A DNA stretch of 64,000 bases, from assembly GCF_025685545.1 (NCBI RefSeq), contig NZ_JAGSYC010000025.1:806001-870000 (forward strand). Direction: 5' to 3'. The number at the start of each line of letters is the position of its first letter. The stretch's first letter is position 1. This DNA comes from Granulicella paludicola (GTDB lineage: Bacteria > Acidobacteriota > Terriglobia > Terriglobales > Acidobacteriaceae). Below the pieces are notes generated by a model that was not told the DNA's origin, searched no databases, and saw nothing but the letters and a program-made list of their open reading frames with translations. Positions 53,066 through 61,010 of this stretch are shown here, one piece after another. The translations under genes were made by a program, and so were the position numbers.

Positions 53066-53755
53066 ATGGCGAAGCGGATGATCATTGCGTTGACTGCGAT
53101 GCTCGGCACGGCGGCGATGGCAGCGCAGTCCACACTACCGTTGCCGTCGAACTATAAGACGATCTTCGAGAACCCTGACCTGCTGGTTATGCGTGTCCAT
53201 TATGGGCCGCAGGAGTTCGTGCCGATGCATGATCACTCGGCGTTTACGACGGTGTATGTGTATTTGAATGATTCTGGTGTTGTGAGGATCGATCACGAAG
53301 CCGGGAGCGAGCCCTCTGTGAATAGGCCTCCGACACACACAGGCGCGTTCCGCATCAGCCCCGGCGTTGCGGAGCGGCATAGCGTGAAAAACCTCGACGA
53401 CAAGCCGTCAGATTTCCTGCGAGTAGAACTGAAGAGAATTCCGGCGGACGACATCAAAGATGCGATTCGTGGGCCTGTGCCCGCTGACCCTGAACCGGGT
53501 ACGAGTACCGAGTTCAGAGACTCGGCGCTACAGATCGAACGGGTTCTGTGCCCCCCGGATACGGGCTGCATCGCGGCGGAGAAGCCGGATCGGTCACTGC
53601 TAGTGGCGATCACCCCGGTGGATGCGATCGTTGCAGGCGGGGCGGTCCGCAGCCTGCAGGTTGGGGACGTCCTGTGGCTAGCGTCCAACGAGGCTGTATC
53701 CCTTTCGAAGGACGCACAGGTGCTCCGCATCTCACTTCTATTCGCGCGACGGTAG
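53066..53755 (+). CDS. secreted cupin-like protein
   Basis: 229 residues with signal peptide (KRMIIALTAMLGTAAMAAQ). The N-terminal cupin half has FVPMHDHSAFTTVYVYL and ISPGVAERHSVKN, where His residues could bind metal. The C-terminal half repeats a cupin-like pattern (CPPDTGC, AGGAVRSLQVGDVLWLAS) and may be a second barrel. GTGAGGA lies 5 bases upstream of ATG 53066. Function unknown. 16 bases after dnaE. Confidence 0.72.
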   Translation: MAKRMIIALTAMLGTAAMAAQSTLPLPSNYKTIFENPDLLVMRVHYGPQEFVPMHDHSAFTTVYVYLNDSGVVRIDHEAGSEPSVNRPPTHTGAFRISPGVAERHSVKNLDDKPSDFLRVELKRIPADDIKDAIRGPVPADPEPGTSTEFRDSALQIERVLCPPDTGCIAAEKPDRSLLVAITPVDAIVAGGAVRSLQVGDVLWLASNEAVSLSKDAQVLRISLLFARR

Positions 53756-53807
53756 CGAATTGCACTGCAGATTGACCAACTTTGCGACTTTTCGCGTCTA
53801 ACTCCGC

Positions 53808-54278
53808 ATGGATGGTTCAACGAACAACGCTCCCGTCGTGCCTTTTCGGATGGGAGCATCACAGGAGCAGCGTCACGCGTATACCTTGCTGCGTCTACTT
53901 ACCGGAATAAACTTCTTCGGGCATGGCTTCGCTCGCATCTTTACAGGCACGCACCTTTCCGGCTTTGCGCATGGCATGGTGAAGAGCATGGCAGACACGC
54001 CGCTGCCGCCGTCGCTATCCCTGGCGACGGGGTATGTCATCCCATGTGTTGAGTTGCTGATTGGCTTGCTGTTATTGCTTGGCGTGGCCACGCGGTATGC
54101 GTTGACACTCGCACTACTCTTGATGCTGGTGCTGATGTTTGGCGTCACGCTGAAGCAGGATTGGAACGTCGCCGGGCAGCAGCTGCTGTATGGGCTGGTG
54201 CTGGCTGCGCTGCTGTTCGGTCGCGACCGGTTCGATCTTTCGTGGCAGGCTGTGTTTAGTCGCTTCCGTCAGCAATAG
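53808..54278 (+). CDS. DoxX family membrane protein
   Basis: 156 residues with four membrane helices. The first has LLRLLTGINFFGHGFARIF, the DoxX start, then YVIPCVELLIGLLLLLGVATR and ALTLALLLMLVLMFGVTL. DoxX proteins are associated with quinone/thiosulfate oxidation and oxidative stress, but most are uncharacterised. Transcribed with the cupin-like gene (52-base gap) and before accA. Confidence 0.85.
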   Translation: MDGSTNNAPVVPFRMGASQEQRHAYTLLRLLTGINFFGHGFARIFTGTHLSGFAHGMVKSMADTPLPPSLSLATGYVIPCVELLIGLLLLLGVATRYALTLALLLMLVLMFGVTLKQDWNVAGQQLLYGLVLAALLFGRDRFDLSWQAVFSRFRQQ

Positions 54279-54314
54279 GCCTTGTGATCGCTTACAATCA
54301 TGGGGGTACTTCCG

Positions 54315-55184
54315 ATGGCAGAAAATACAGCACCGAAATCCGCTCCCTCCGTAGCACCTCCCGTCCCAGAGGCCTGGGTCAAAACCGAGTTAGCCCGGCA
54401 TCCGCAGCGCCCTTATCCGATGGATTACATCGAAGCCCTGTTCACCGACTTCAGCGAGATTCACGGCGACCGCCAGTTTGGCGATGATCCGGCGATGGCT
54501 GCGGGTATGGCTCGGTTCCATGGTCAGCCTGTGGCTGTCATCGGCAATCTTAAGGGTCGCAGCCTGAAGGAGCGTGTGGCGCGCAAGTTTGGTTCGCCCG
54601 ACCCTGAAGGCTATCGCAAAGCGCTCCGTGTGATGAAGTTCGCCGAGAAGTACGGCCATCCGATCTTCACCTTTATCGACCTGGCGGGAGCGAACCCGGG
54701 ACTTGGAGCAGAAGAGCGCGGGCAGGGTGAGGCGATTGCCCGCAACCTGCTGGAGATGTCCCGTCTGCGCGTGCCGACCATTGCGACTGTGACGGGCGAA
54801 GGTGGTTCCGGTGGGGCGCTCGCGCTTGCCGTTGCGGATCGCGTCCTGATGCTCGAGAACACCATTTATTCGGTGATCTCACCCGAAGGCTGTGCGTCGA
54901 TTATGTGGAAGGATGCGAGCAAGAAGCAGCAGGCCGCGGCTGCGCTTCGCTATACGGCGACCGATGTGAAGCGCCTCGGCTGTGTGGACGACGTGATCGA
55001 CGAGCCGCAGGGCGGAACACACAACGATCCTGCGCTGGCTTTTGAGATGGTGAATAAGAAGCTCACCCAGCATTTGGCCGCGCTGCAATCGCAGTCGATC
55101 GAGGATCTGCTGGCGGCGCGTTACGCCAAGTTCCGAAACATTGCGCAGTTTTATACCGTTGCAGGCGTCGCAGCCAGCGCGTAG
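54315..55184 (+). CDS. accA: acetyl-CoA carboxylase carboxyltransferase subunit alpha
   Basis: 289 residues from ATG 54315, which has GGGGG 8 bases upstream; ATG 54300 is less likely. IYGDR-type start IHGDRQFGDDPAMAAGMAR, GRSLKERVARKFGSPDPEGY, GEGGSGGALALAVADRVLML and ISPEGCASIMWKDASK are standard AccA. It carries carboxyl transfer from biotin to acetyl-CoA with AccD. accD, accB and accC are not in the window. Shorter than E. coli AccA mostly at the N terminus. Confidence 0.95.
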   Translation: MAENTAPKSAPSVAPPVPEAWVKTELARHPQRPYPMDYIEALFTDFSEIHGDRQFGDDPAMAAGMARFHGQPVAVIGNLKGRSLKERVARKFGSPDPEGYRKALRVMKFAEKYGHPIFTFIDLAGANPGLGAEERGQGEAIARNLLEMSRLRVPTIATVTGEGGSGGALALAVADRVLMLENTIYSVISPEGCASIMWKDASKKQQAAAALRYTATDVKRLGCVDDVIDEPQGGTHNDPALAFEMVNKKLTQHLAALQSQSIEDLLAARYAKFRNIAQFYTVAGVAASA

Positions 55185-55210
55185 CACCAAACGAACAGGA
55201 CAGACCTACG

Positions 55211-56269
55211 TTGCAGACCAGCTCCGCTCCTTCGCGACCGTTGAATATCAGCCTCTTCCTGCTGGCAGGGCTTTGGATTCTGGTGGCCAACAGGCTGGCT
55301 GACTCCGCAGCTAATGGCATCGGCGGGCATGTGCCTGTGTTGCTGCAGCCCTTGCTCGAACCGGTGTTCCTGCTCTTCTTGCTCTACCTTGGGCTGTCCG
55401 CAATTGCACGGATGGGCAACCGTGGTGGCGAAGCCCATCTTGTGGATGGCCTGCCGCAGCGCGTCAGCAGCAGGGAAGAGTGGCTGCGTGGGATCTCACT
55501 CGGCTGGCTGATTGCGCTAGTCGCAGTAGTGCCGATGATGCTGGTCGGTGCCCTTCATCCTGAGTTCTGGTTGGGACCCCGCAATTGGGCTCCGGCGATC
55601 CTTTCGGTTGTTGCTATTGCGATTGGCACTCTCGCCTCCGAGATCGCATTTCGCGGGTTTCTCTATAAGCGGCTCATCGCCGGTACCGGCGTAGTCGTGG
55701 CGACGATCGTGGTTTCGCTGATCTATGCGCTAGCCTCGATCATTCATCCCAATAGCAACTGGCTCAGCATGGCAGTGGCATTCTCTGCGAGCGTGTTGCT
55801 CTGCGTCGCGTTTCAGCGCACGAACGCTCTCTGGGTAAGCTGGGGAATTCACTTTGGCTGGGCTGCGACCACGGCTGTGCTTTTGGGTCTGCCAACGGCG
55901 GGTGATGCGAGTCTCTGTACGATCATTACGACGTCGGCTGAGGGTGCTAACTGGCTCACTGGCGGCCCGTATGGTCCTGATGGAGCATTCCTGACGCTGG
56001 CGATCCATCTGCTGGCGATTGTGCCGCTGTATTACTTCACCCGCGACTACGCGTGGCGCTACACGCATATGGAGATACTGCCCGGGGGCGTTCCGGTGGT
56101 GATTGCTCCCCCGGCGGCGCACACGGAGATGGAAGATGCTGCTGCGGCCAGGCCAGCGCCGCTGGTGCAGATCCTTTCGACAACCTCCTCAAGACCATCG
56201 ACCATGCCTGCGATCGAGGAGCACCTGCGTAAAGAGCAAGGTGCGCCGCTGGATGGCACGGAAGACTAG
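55211..56269 (+). CDS. CPBP family intramembrane glutamic endopeptidase
   Basis: 352 residues, starting TTG 55211. About eight membrane helices. The CPBP motifs are SEIAFRGFLYKRL (the usual EExxxR is SEIAFR here, keeping one Glu and Arg), ALASIIHPNS (His) and WVSWGIHFGWAATTAV (His). A soluble C-terminal tail of about 60 residues follows. Related proteins process prenylated or signalling proteins. It follows accA by 26 bases. Confidence 0.82.
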   Translation: MQTSSAPSRPLNISLFLLAGLWILVANRLADSAANGIGGHVPVLLQPLLEPVFLLFLLYLGLSAIARMGNRGGEAHLVDGLPQRVSSREEWLRGISLGWLIALVAVVPMMLVGALHPEFWLGPRNWAPAILSVVAIAIGTLASEIAFRGFLYKRLIAGTGVVVATIVVSLIYALASIIHPNSNWLSMAVAFSASVLLCVAFQRTNALWVSWGIHFGWAATTAVLLGLPTAGDASLCTIITTSAEGANWLTGGPYGPDGAFLTLAIHLLAIVPLYYFTRDYAWRYTHMEILPGGVPVVIAPPAAHTEMEDAAAARPAPLVQILSTTSSRPSTMPAIEEHLRKEQGAPLDGTED

Positions 56270-56476
56270 CAAGGCCGTGGAAATCCACGGTTTAATCATG
56301 TAGACTCGAAGACGAGCGTTTACCAAAGGTCTTCGCCTCGCAAGCTCCTCGTTTCGGCCCAGCCTACAAGCAGCCAAATAGACGACAGGATCGAGCAAGG
56401 ATGGCCCGCGTGGGTACGCGGAGGCCGCCTGCGAAGCCAGGCAAGCCAAATATCTGTTCTGTAGGGAGACACAAAG

Positions 56477-56656
56477 ATGGCAAAGATTGCCAAGACCGGC
56501 GACCGCAAGAAAGTTATGGACACACAGAAGAGCACCGATTGCCCCAAGTGCTCGAAGCCGACGCGCATCGTGAAGCGCGTCAAGGACCGTGAGCGCGGCA
56601 TTCCTGGCGGGGTTTATATCTCCTGCTCGGCATGCGAGTTCTTCGAAAAGCTCTAG
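56477..56656 (+). CDS. 59-residue zinc-ribbon protein
   Basis: ATG 56477 with GGGAG 9 bases upstream. The protein is basic with CPKC (Cys22, Cys25) and CSAC (Cys50, Cys53) 24 residues apart, a treble-clef or zinc-ribbon type arrangement (GGVYISCSACEFFEKL). No other domain. A strong UUCG hairpin follows the stop by 13 bases, so it is its own transcript or the end of one. RNA or protein binding is plausible. I do not recognise a named family. Confidence 0.75.
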   Translation: MAKIAKTGDRKKVMDTQKSTDCPKCSKPTRIVKRVKDRERGIPGGVYISCSACEFFEKL

Positions 56657-56664
56657 TTTTCCAG

Positions 56665-56877
56665 CTATTGCACGACAAAGGGCGCGACTTCGGTCGCGCC
56701 CTTTGTCGTGCGAAGGACAACCTTCACGGCATGGAGATAGTGAGATGAAATGTCGGTGACCCACAGGAACGTTTCGCAGGGGCAAAGCGTCTCACCATAA
56801 GTTCCGTTCTGGTCGATGTACCAATCAGGGTGCAGCCACTTGACGATCGTTATCTCGTGGGAGGAAACTCCCTGACG
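56665..56877 (-). other. possible gene end on minus strand, overlapping the zinc-ribbon terminator
   Basis: A leftward frame ends in TAG at 56665-56667. The last about 60 residues (from KWLHPDWYIDQNGTYGE to TEVAPFVVQ) have strongly protein-like composition and GC-rich third positions. Its final residues are encoded by the hairpin at 56670-56711. No start codon with ribosome site is near; the only ATG (57042) would make it antisense to the amidinotransferase start. Either a remnant or an unusual antisense gene. Confidence 0.3.
56670..56711. terminator. perfect 19-base-pair UUCG hairpin
   Basis: GCACGACAAAGGGCGCGAC pairs perfectly with GTCGCGCCCTTTGTCGTGC around TTCG. It lies 13 bases after the zinc-ribbon stop. 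UUCG tetraloops are exceptionally stable, and the stem ends in a partial T run (CCCTTTG). Confidence 0.85.
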
Positions 56878-56898
56878 GAACTTAGGAACTACTTCATC

Positions 56899-57798
56899 AT
56901 GGCTACAAGCACCATTGTCTCCACCTCCCCTGAAGTCTTCGCCTCCACGCCTCTCTTCACCCGCCCTACCTTTCTGATGTGTCCCCCCGAATGGTTCGGA
57001 GTTGAGTCTGTCCTGAATCCCTGGATGGCCGGCAATGTTCATCGAACCTCACGCGATCTGGCCTTTGCGCAGTGGAGGGGCTTGCATAACGTTCTCCGCT
57101 CCGTCGCTGACGTTCGTCTGCTGCATCCAGAACCTGGCTGTCCAGACATGGTTTTCCTGGGACACACCGCGCTGGTTCACCATGGGGTTGCGGCCGTCTC
57201 GAGCTTCTTCCACACGGAGCGTCGCGCGGAGAGCGCTTACCTGCGTCGCTGGCTTGTCAGCAGCGGCTTCCTTCTATGGGAGACGCCGCGTGAGACCGCC
57301 TTCGAAGGAGAAGGCGATCTTAGCTTCGACGACACGGGTAAGCGCCTCTGGGCGGCCCACGGCGTTCGCACCTGCAAGTCCGCGCATCGCCATGTGGCGG
57401 ATGCCTGGCACGTGCCGGTGCAGTCGCTGCACTTGATCGACCCGCGCTTCTACCATCTGGATACCTGCTTCACGCCGCTGCATGGCGGCTACCTGCTTTA
57501 TTACCCCGGGGCGTTCGATTCGGCGTCCCTCGCGGCGATTGAAGCGGCGTATCCCGCAGAGAAGCGGATTGCCGTCACCGAGGCAGACGCGACCCGCATG
57601 GCCTCCTGTGCTCTGAACCTCGGCCGGATGGTGTTTACCGGCGAGATCAGCAAGGACCTAGCTGCCCGGCTCTTCGACTGCGGTTTCGACGTCGTGCAGC
57701 TGGAGCTGAGTGAGTTCATCAACAGCGGTGGTGGCGCCAAGTCTCTGGCGCTTCGCCTGAGCGATCTGCCGGTGACTCACGGTGTCCTTCACCCCTAA
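56899..57798 (+). CDS. amidinotransferase-fold (dimethylargininase/arginine deiminase-related) protein with Ser at the catalytic Cys position
   Basis: 299 residues from ATG 56899; ATG 56830 and ATG 56977 (CPPEWFGVESVLNPW) are alternatives. The five-fold alpha/beta propeller family pattern is clear: FLMCPPEWFGVESVLNPWM, MVFLGHTALVHHG, FEGEGDLSF, SLHLIDPRFYHLDTCFTPL with catalytic His186, and the last motif NSGGGAKSLALRL. In this superfamily the latter normally reads GGxxxC, the Cys being the nucleophile; here it is Ser282. It may be a non-hydrolysing or altered-activity member. No arginine genes beside it. Confidence 0.82.
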   Translation: MATSTIVSTSPEVFASTPLFTRPTFLMCPPEWFGVESVLNPWMAGNVHRTSRDLAFAQWRGLHNVLRSVADVRLLHPEPGCPDMVFLGHTALVHHGVAAVSSFFHTERRAESAYLRRWLVSSGFLLWETPRETAFEGEGDLSFDDTGKRLWAAHGVRTCKSAHRHVADAWHVPVQSLHLIDPRFYHLDTCFTPLHGGYLLYYPGAFDSASLAAIEAAYPAEKRIAVTEADATRMASCALNLGRMVFTGEISKDLAARLFDCGFDVVQLELSEFINSGGGAKSLALRLSDLPVTHGVLHP

Positions 57799-57822
57799 AG
57801 CTCTTCAAGAGCCTAGCAGCAA

Positions 57823-57848
57823 AGCCCCAGCGGACTGCTGGGGTTTTG
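57823..57848 (+). terminator. Rho-independent terminator of the amidinotransferase-fold gene
   Basis: CCCCAGC pairs with GCTGGGG across GGACT, followed by TTTT. Confidence 0.8.
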
Positions 57849-57880
57849 TCTTGCGGCGAATGGCGCAATCGGGACAGAGA

Positions 57881-57916
57881 AAAGGCCCCGCATTCCACGA
57901 GGGAAGACAGGGCCTG
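57881..57916 (-). terminator. probable rlpA terminator
   Basis: On the minus strand AGGCCC pairs with GGGCCT across about 21 bases, followed by TTTTC. It is 57 bases after the rlpA stop. Confidence 0.45.
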
Positions 57917-57972
57917 ATGGCCTTAGCTAGAACAATGTTACTAGTTTTGGGGCCCTTTGGAGGGTGCCGCGG

Positions 57973-58566
57973 TTAGCGGTCCTCGACCATCGATACCAGG
58001 TTCAGGTTCGGCTCGAAGGCCGGAACCGGACTCAGGACCGTCGGATCATTGCTCATAGAGAGCTGCGCGACCAACTGCTGGGCCAGCGGCGTATCCTTCG
58101 GTGAGACCACCTCGATCTTGACCTTCGCCAATCCACTCATCGCCAGCTTCTTGCTGGCTGCATAGGAGAGATCGACGATCAGGCTTGGTGCCATCGGTCC
58201 ACGGTCGTTAACCCGAAGGAAAACATACTTCTTGTTAAAGAGGTTCGTCACGCGAACCCAGGAACCGAGAGGAATCGTCCGATGTGCACAGGTGAGAGCG
58301 TACATATCGAAGGTTTCCCCATTTGCTGTAGTTCGGCCATGGAAGCCTGGACCATACCAGGATGCCTTGCCGATCTGGAACCAGTGTCGCTTGGAAGCAG
58401 TGGTGGGATGTTTCTCCGCCTCTGCCAGAGGCCCTCGCTTAACTGTTGGACTTGCGACGCCGGAGGCTGACAATCCCAGGGTTAGAGCCAGAACGCTACT
58501 ATGCTTCAGAATCCGTCTGGTCTTACCCTGCAGCTCACCGACGACTTTCATCGTGGGATTACTCAT
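57973..58566 (-). CDS. rlpA: RlpA-type septal ring lytic transglycosylase, DPBB domain
   Basis: 197 residues from ATG 58566 (58551 also possible). A hydrophobic segment follows the N terminus (SSVLALTLGLSASGVAS) and could be a signal sequence. The double-psi beta-barrel is canonical: KASWYGPGFHGRTTANGETF, TCAHRTIPLGSWVRVTNL, VFLRVNDRGP, IVDLSYAASKKLAM. RlpA cleaves glycan strands lacking stem peptides at the septum. No SPOR domain and no lipobox are seen, so it is a short variant. Divergent from thiD. Confidence 0.87.
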   Translation of the reverse strand: MSNPTMKVVGELQGKTRRILKHSSVLALTLGLSASGVASPTVKRGPLAEAEKHPTTASKRHWFQIGKASWYGPGFHGRTTANGETFDMYALTCAHRTIPLGSWVRVTNLFNKKYVFLRVNDRGPMAPSLIVDLSYAASKKLAMSGLAKVKIEVVSPKDTPLAQQLVAQLSMSNDPTVLSPVPAFEPNLNLVSMVEDR

Positions 58567-58633
58567 ATGACTATTGTCCGGGTGGTGCAGACCTAAGTCA
58601 AACAAAGCAAAGGATTGACGCGCTGGAAAATGC

Positions 58634-58663
58634 TTGCATTGCTTTGTTGATCTGTGCTAGGTT
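58634..58663 (+). promoter_or_regulatory. candidate thiD promoter, extended -10
   Basis: TTGCAT at 58634-58639 and TAGGTT at 58658-58663 are 18 bases apart, with TGC before the -10 as in extended -10 promoters. It is 24 bases from the thiD GTG. No THI-box riboswitch is evident here. Confidence 0.4.
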
Positions 58664-58686
58664 TTTTACACACGAAAAGGTTTTAA

Positions 58687-59529
58687 GTGGAGCCCCAAAC
58701 CGCCGGTACTTTACCCGTTTCTCCCCCTATCGGATTGACCATCGCTGGCTACGACCCGTCTTCGGGCGCGGGGATCACTGCGGATTTACTGGTGTTTCAG
58801 GCGCATGGGATATTCGGGACTTCGGCGATTACCGCGCTGACAGTTCAGTCGACCGTAGGGGTGGGGGCGGTCCAAGTTCTCTCAAAAGAGCTGATTTCTG
58901 AAACCCTCGAAACACTGCATTTTGACCTTCCCGCCATGGGGATCAAGATAGGAATGCTCGGAGGAATTGAGGGCGTAGCTGCCGTCGCAAACTTCCTCGA
59001 GAACATGAGGACAGGTCACGTTACTAAGCCACACATTCCAATTGTGTTAGACCCTGTGATTCGATCCAGCTCCGGGGCTTCGCTTCTGGCGCCCGAGGCC
59101 CTCGAAGCGTTCAAGGAGAGCCTGCTGCCTCGGGTCGACTGGATCACCCCGAACTGGTCGGAACTGGCCCTGCTGGTCGCGCAGGAGGTGCAATCCATGA
59201 CCGAAGCAGAGATGGCAGCAGGGGCACTACAGCGGATGTATCCCTCTCTGAATCTGATAGTTACCGGTGGCGATCAGTCTCAACCGATCGACCTCTTTTA
59301 CAGCTCGAACGGGGAAGTTCACCACCTGCCGGGAGAGCACATCGAGACGCGCTCCACACACGGTACAGGGTGTGCTTTTTCCACAGCTTTTTTGTCAAAC
59401 TTAATTCTTCGAAAACCCGCTCTGGACGCAGCCCGCGCTGCAAAAACATATGTCGCTGAGGCTTTGCGTCGAGCGCCCGGTCTTGGTGGTGGGCGTGGTC
59501 CCATAAACCTTCTATGGCCGCTTCGGTAG
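58687..59529 (+). CDS. thiD: hydroxymethylpyrimidine/phosphomethylpyrimidine kinase
   Basis: 280 residues from GTG 58687 with AAAAGG 6 bases upstream. TIAGYDPSSGAGITADLLVF is the substrate-binding start of the ribokinase fold; PIVLDPVIRSSSG, DWITPNWSELALL and STHGTGCAFSTAFLSNL (anion hole and catalytic Asp replaced-region of GTGC) are the family blocks. It phosphorylates HMP then HMP-P in thiamine synthesis. thiS starts 10 bases after it. Confidence 0.94.
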   Translation: MEPQTAGTLPVSPPIGLTIAGYDPSSGAGITADLLVFQAHGIFGTSAITALTVQSTVGVGAVQVLSKELISETLETLHFDLPAMGIKIGMLGGIEGVAAVANFLENMRTGHVTKPHIPIVLDPVIRSSSGASLLAPEALEAFKESLLPRVDWITPNWSELALLVAQEVQSMTEAEMAAGALQRMYPSLNLIVTGGDQSQPIDLFYSSNGEVHHLPGEHIETRSTHGTGCAFSTAFLSNLILRKPALDAARAAKTYVAEALRRAPGLGGGRGPINLLWPLR

Positions 59530-59539
59530 ACTAGAGCTC

Positions 59540-59767
59540 ATGCAATCCGGACTCACACTACAGATCAACGGCAAAAGCCGCAGCTTTCCAGATCTTTCGG
59601 CACCGACGCCGCTTGCCGAGCTGCTTGCGAAACTGGAGTTGAAGGCCGATCGCATCGCGGTTGAGTTGAATGGCGATATTGCGCCCCGGACCCAATGGCC
59701 CGAATTGACAGTCGCGGAGGGTGACAAGATTGAAGTCGTCCACTTTGTGGGTGGCGGCATGGTTTAG
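59540..59767 (+). CDS. thiS: sulfur carrier protein ThiS
   Basis: 75 residues, ubiquitin-like beta-grasp: LTLQINGKSRSFPD, VELNGDIAPRTQW, DKIEVVHFVGGGMV. ThiS normally ends in Gly-Gly, whose C terminus is adenylated by ThiF and thiocarboxylated. Here two residues (Met-Val) follow the triple Gly, so trimming would be required. Its stop overlaps the convergent GT4 stop by 4 bases. thiG, thiF and thiC are not in the window. Confidence 0.85.
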   Translation: MQSGLTLQINGKSRSFPDLSAPTPLAELLAKLELKADRIAVELNGDIAPRTQWPELTVAEGDKIEVVHFVGGGMV

Positions 59768-60936
59768 CCTTTTCCGGTCAGTTCCTGAAGTAGCGAGGCC
59801 CAGCGGTCGCCGTAATCGCTCCAGCCACCAATCTGCGCGACCTTCGCTTTGGCTGCGCGTCGCATACGTGCCAGCAGATCGCGGTTTTCGACTAGCTGCT
59901 GAAGGCGATCTGCAAGGGCTTTGGGGTCTCGGATAGGAACGATATAGCCTTCGACTCCATCGGTATAGAGGTCGCTGCCTCCGGTATTCGTGGAACTGAT
60001 GATGGCGCAGCCACAGGCCATGGCCTCGGCCATCACCAACCCAAAGCCGTCTTCGATGGAGGGAAGTACCAGCACATCGCTCGCATGCATGAGGGCGATC
60101 AACTGGGGACGTGGTAGCGGGCCGAGGATCTCGACGTCGTCGGTTGGTAAGCGTCCCAGCACCTGCTTGATATCCGGGTCGATGTAGCCGGCCAGCCGCA
60201 GCTTCTTGCCAGGCACCTTCAATTGCGCGAACGCTTGCAGCAGGTAAGGCACCCCCTTGCGAAGGCTGACCGCTCCGGCGAAGACGATATGGAAGCCGTT
60301 CTTGGAGCTACGCTGTGGAGCGTCGGCTGGCATTCGAAGCTCGCGGAGTTCGGCGCCATAGGGGATGACGTGCAGCTTCCCGCGCGGCACGCCCATCTCC
60401 AGATACGACTGCAGCGCGAAGCTGGACGGCACGGTAACGGCGTCAGCGACCGCGTAGATCTCCTCTTCGCGCAGGGTATCGCGGATGTCGGAGACAGGTA
60501 AGTTGACTCCCCAGCGCCGATATTCGTCGCTGACGAGCTGCTCCTGGTAGCGCTGATGAGTTGAACCGCGATCGCAGATAAACTGGCCTCCGCGTTGCTG
60601 CACAATCTGCCCGGTCTTCAACGCGGCGCCGGCGATGGCGATCAGGGCGTCTGTGTCCTCGGGGATGCGGCGATAGGTCCAGTCGTCAAAGCGGAGCGCG
60701 TTCTGCACGCCTAGATCGTCCGAAAGCCGCCGGGGCAGCAGGCCGGTGCGATTCAGGATCGTCTCCGGCGTGTGTAGCCAGGGAAAGGTCTCGACCTTCT
60801 CGCGCACGATGCCTTCGCGCTTCAGCCGCGCCCACGGCCAGGTGGAGTAGATCTTCTGCAGATGGCCGCGCCGCTCCATCTCGCGCGCCAGCGCAAAGTG
60901 ATGGAACACTCCAAAGACAGCCTGCGTGATCTTCAC
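59764..60936 (-). CDS. glycosyltransferase family 4
   Basis: 390 residues. GT-B fold: FHHFALAREMERRGHLQKIY start, GVPRGKLHVIPYGAEL, IVFAGAVSLRKGVPYLLQAF, VLVLPSIEDGFGLVMAEAMACGCAIISS (the EGFGL motif with the retaining Glu). It uses a nucleotide sugar for glycan or exopolysaccharide synthesis; acceptor unknown. Divergent from the GMC-AKR fusion with about 74 bases between, an arrangement suggesting a common polysaccharide or glycolipid pathway. Confidence 0.9.
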   Translation of the reverse strand: MKITQAVFGVFHHFALAREMERRGHLQKIYSTWPWARLKREGIVREKVETFPWLHTPETILNRTGLLPRRLSDDLGVQNALRFDDWTYRRIPEDTDALIAIAGAALKTGQIVQQRGGQFICDRGSTHQRYQEQLVSDEYRRWGVNLPVSDIRDTLREEEIYAVADAVTVPSSFALQSYLEMGVPRGKLHVIPYGAELRELRMPADAPQRSSKNGFHIVFAGAVSLRKGVPYLLQAFAQLKVPGKKLRLAGYIDPDIKQVLGRLPTDDVEILGPLPRPQLIALMHASDVLVLPSIEDGFGLVMAEAMACGCAIISSTNTGGSDLYTDGVEGYIVPIRDPKALADRLQQLVENRDLLARMRRAAKAKVAQIGGWSDYGDRWASLLQELTGKG

Positions 60937-61010
60937 TTGTGCATGGTAACAAGCTGGCCTGTGCCTACCGTCACTTAGAGGTTGCGGCGGCGTATGTCAA
61001 AATCGTTCCT

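Noticed and set aside
58446-58901. 151-residue plus-strand frame across rlpA start and thiD start
   Set aside because: Reads through the promoter of thiD and out of frame of both genes; no motif.
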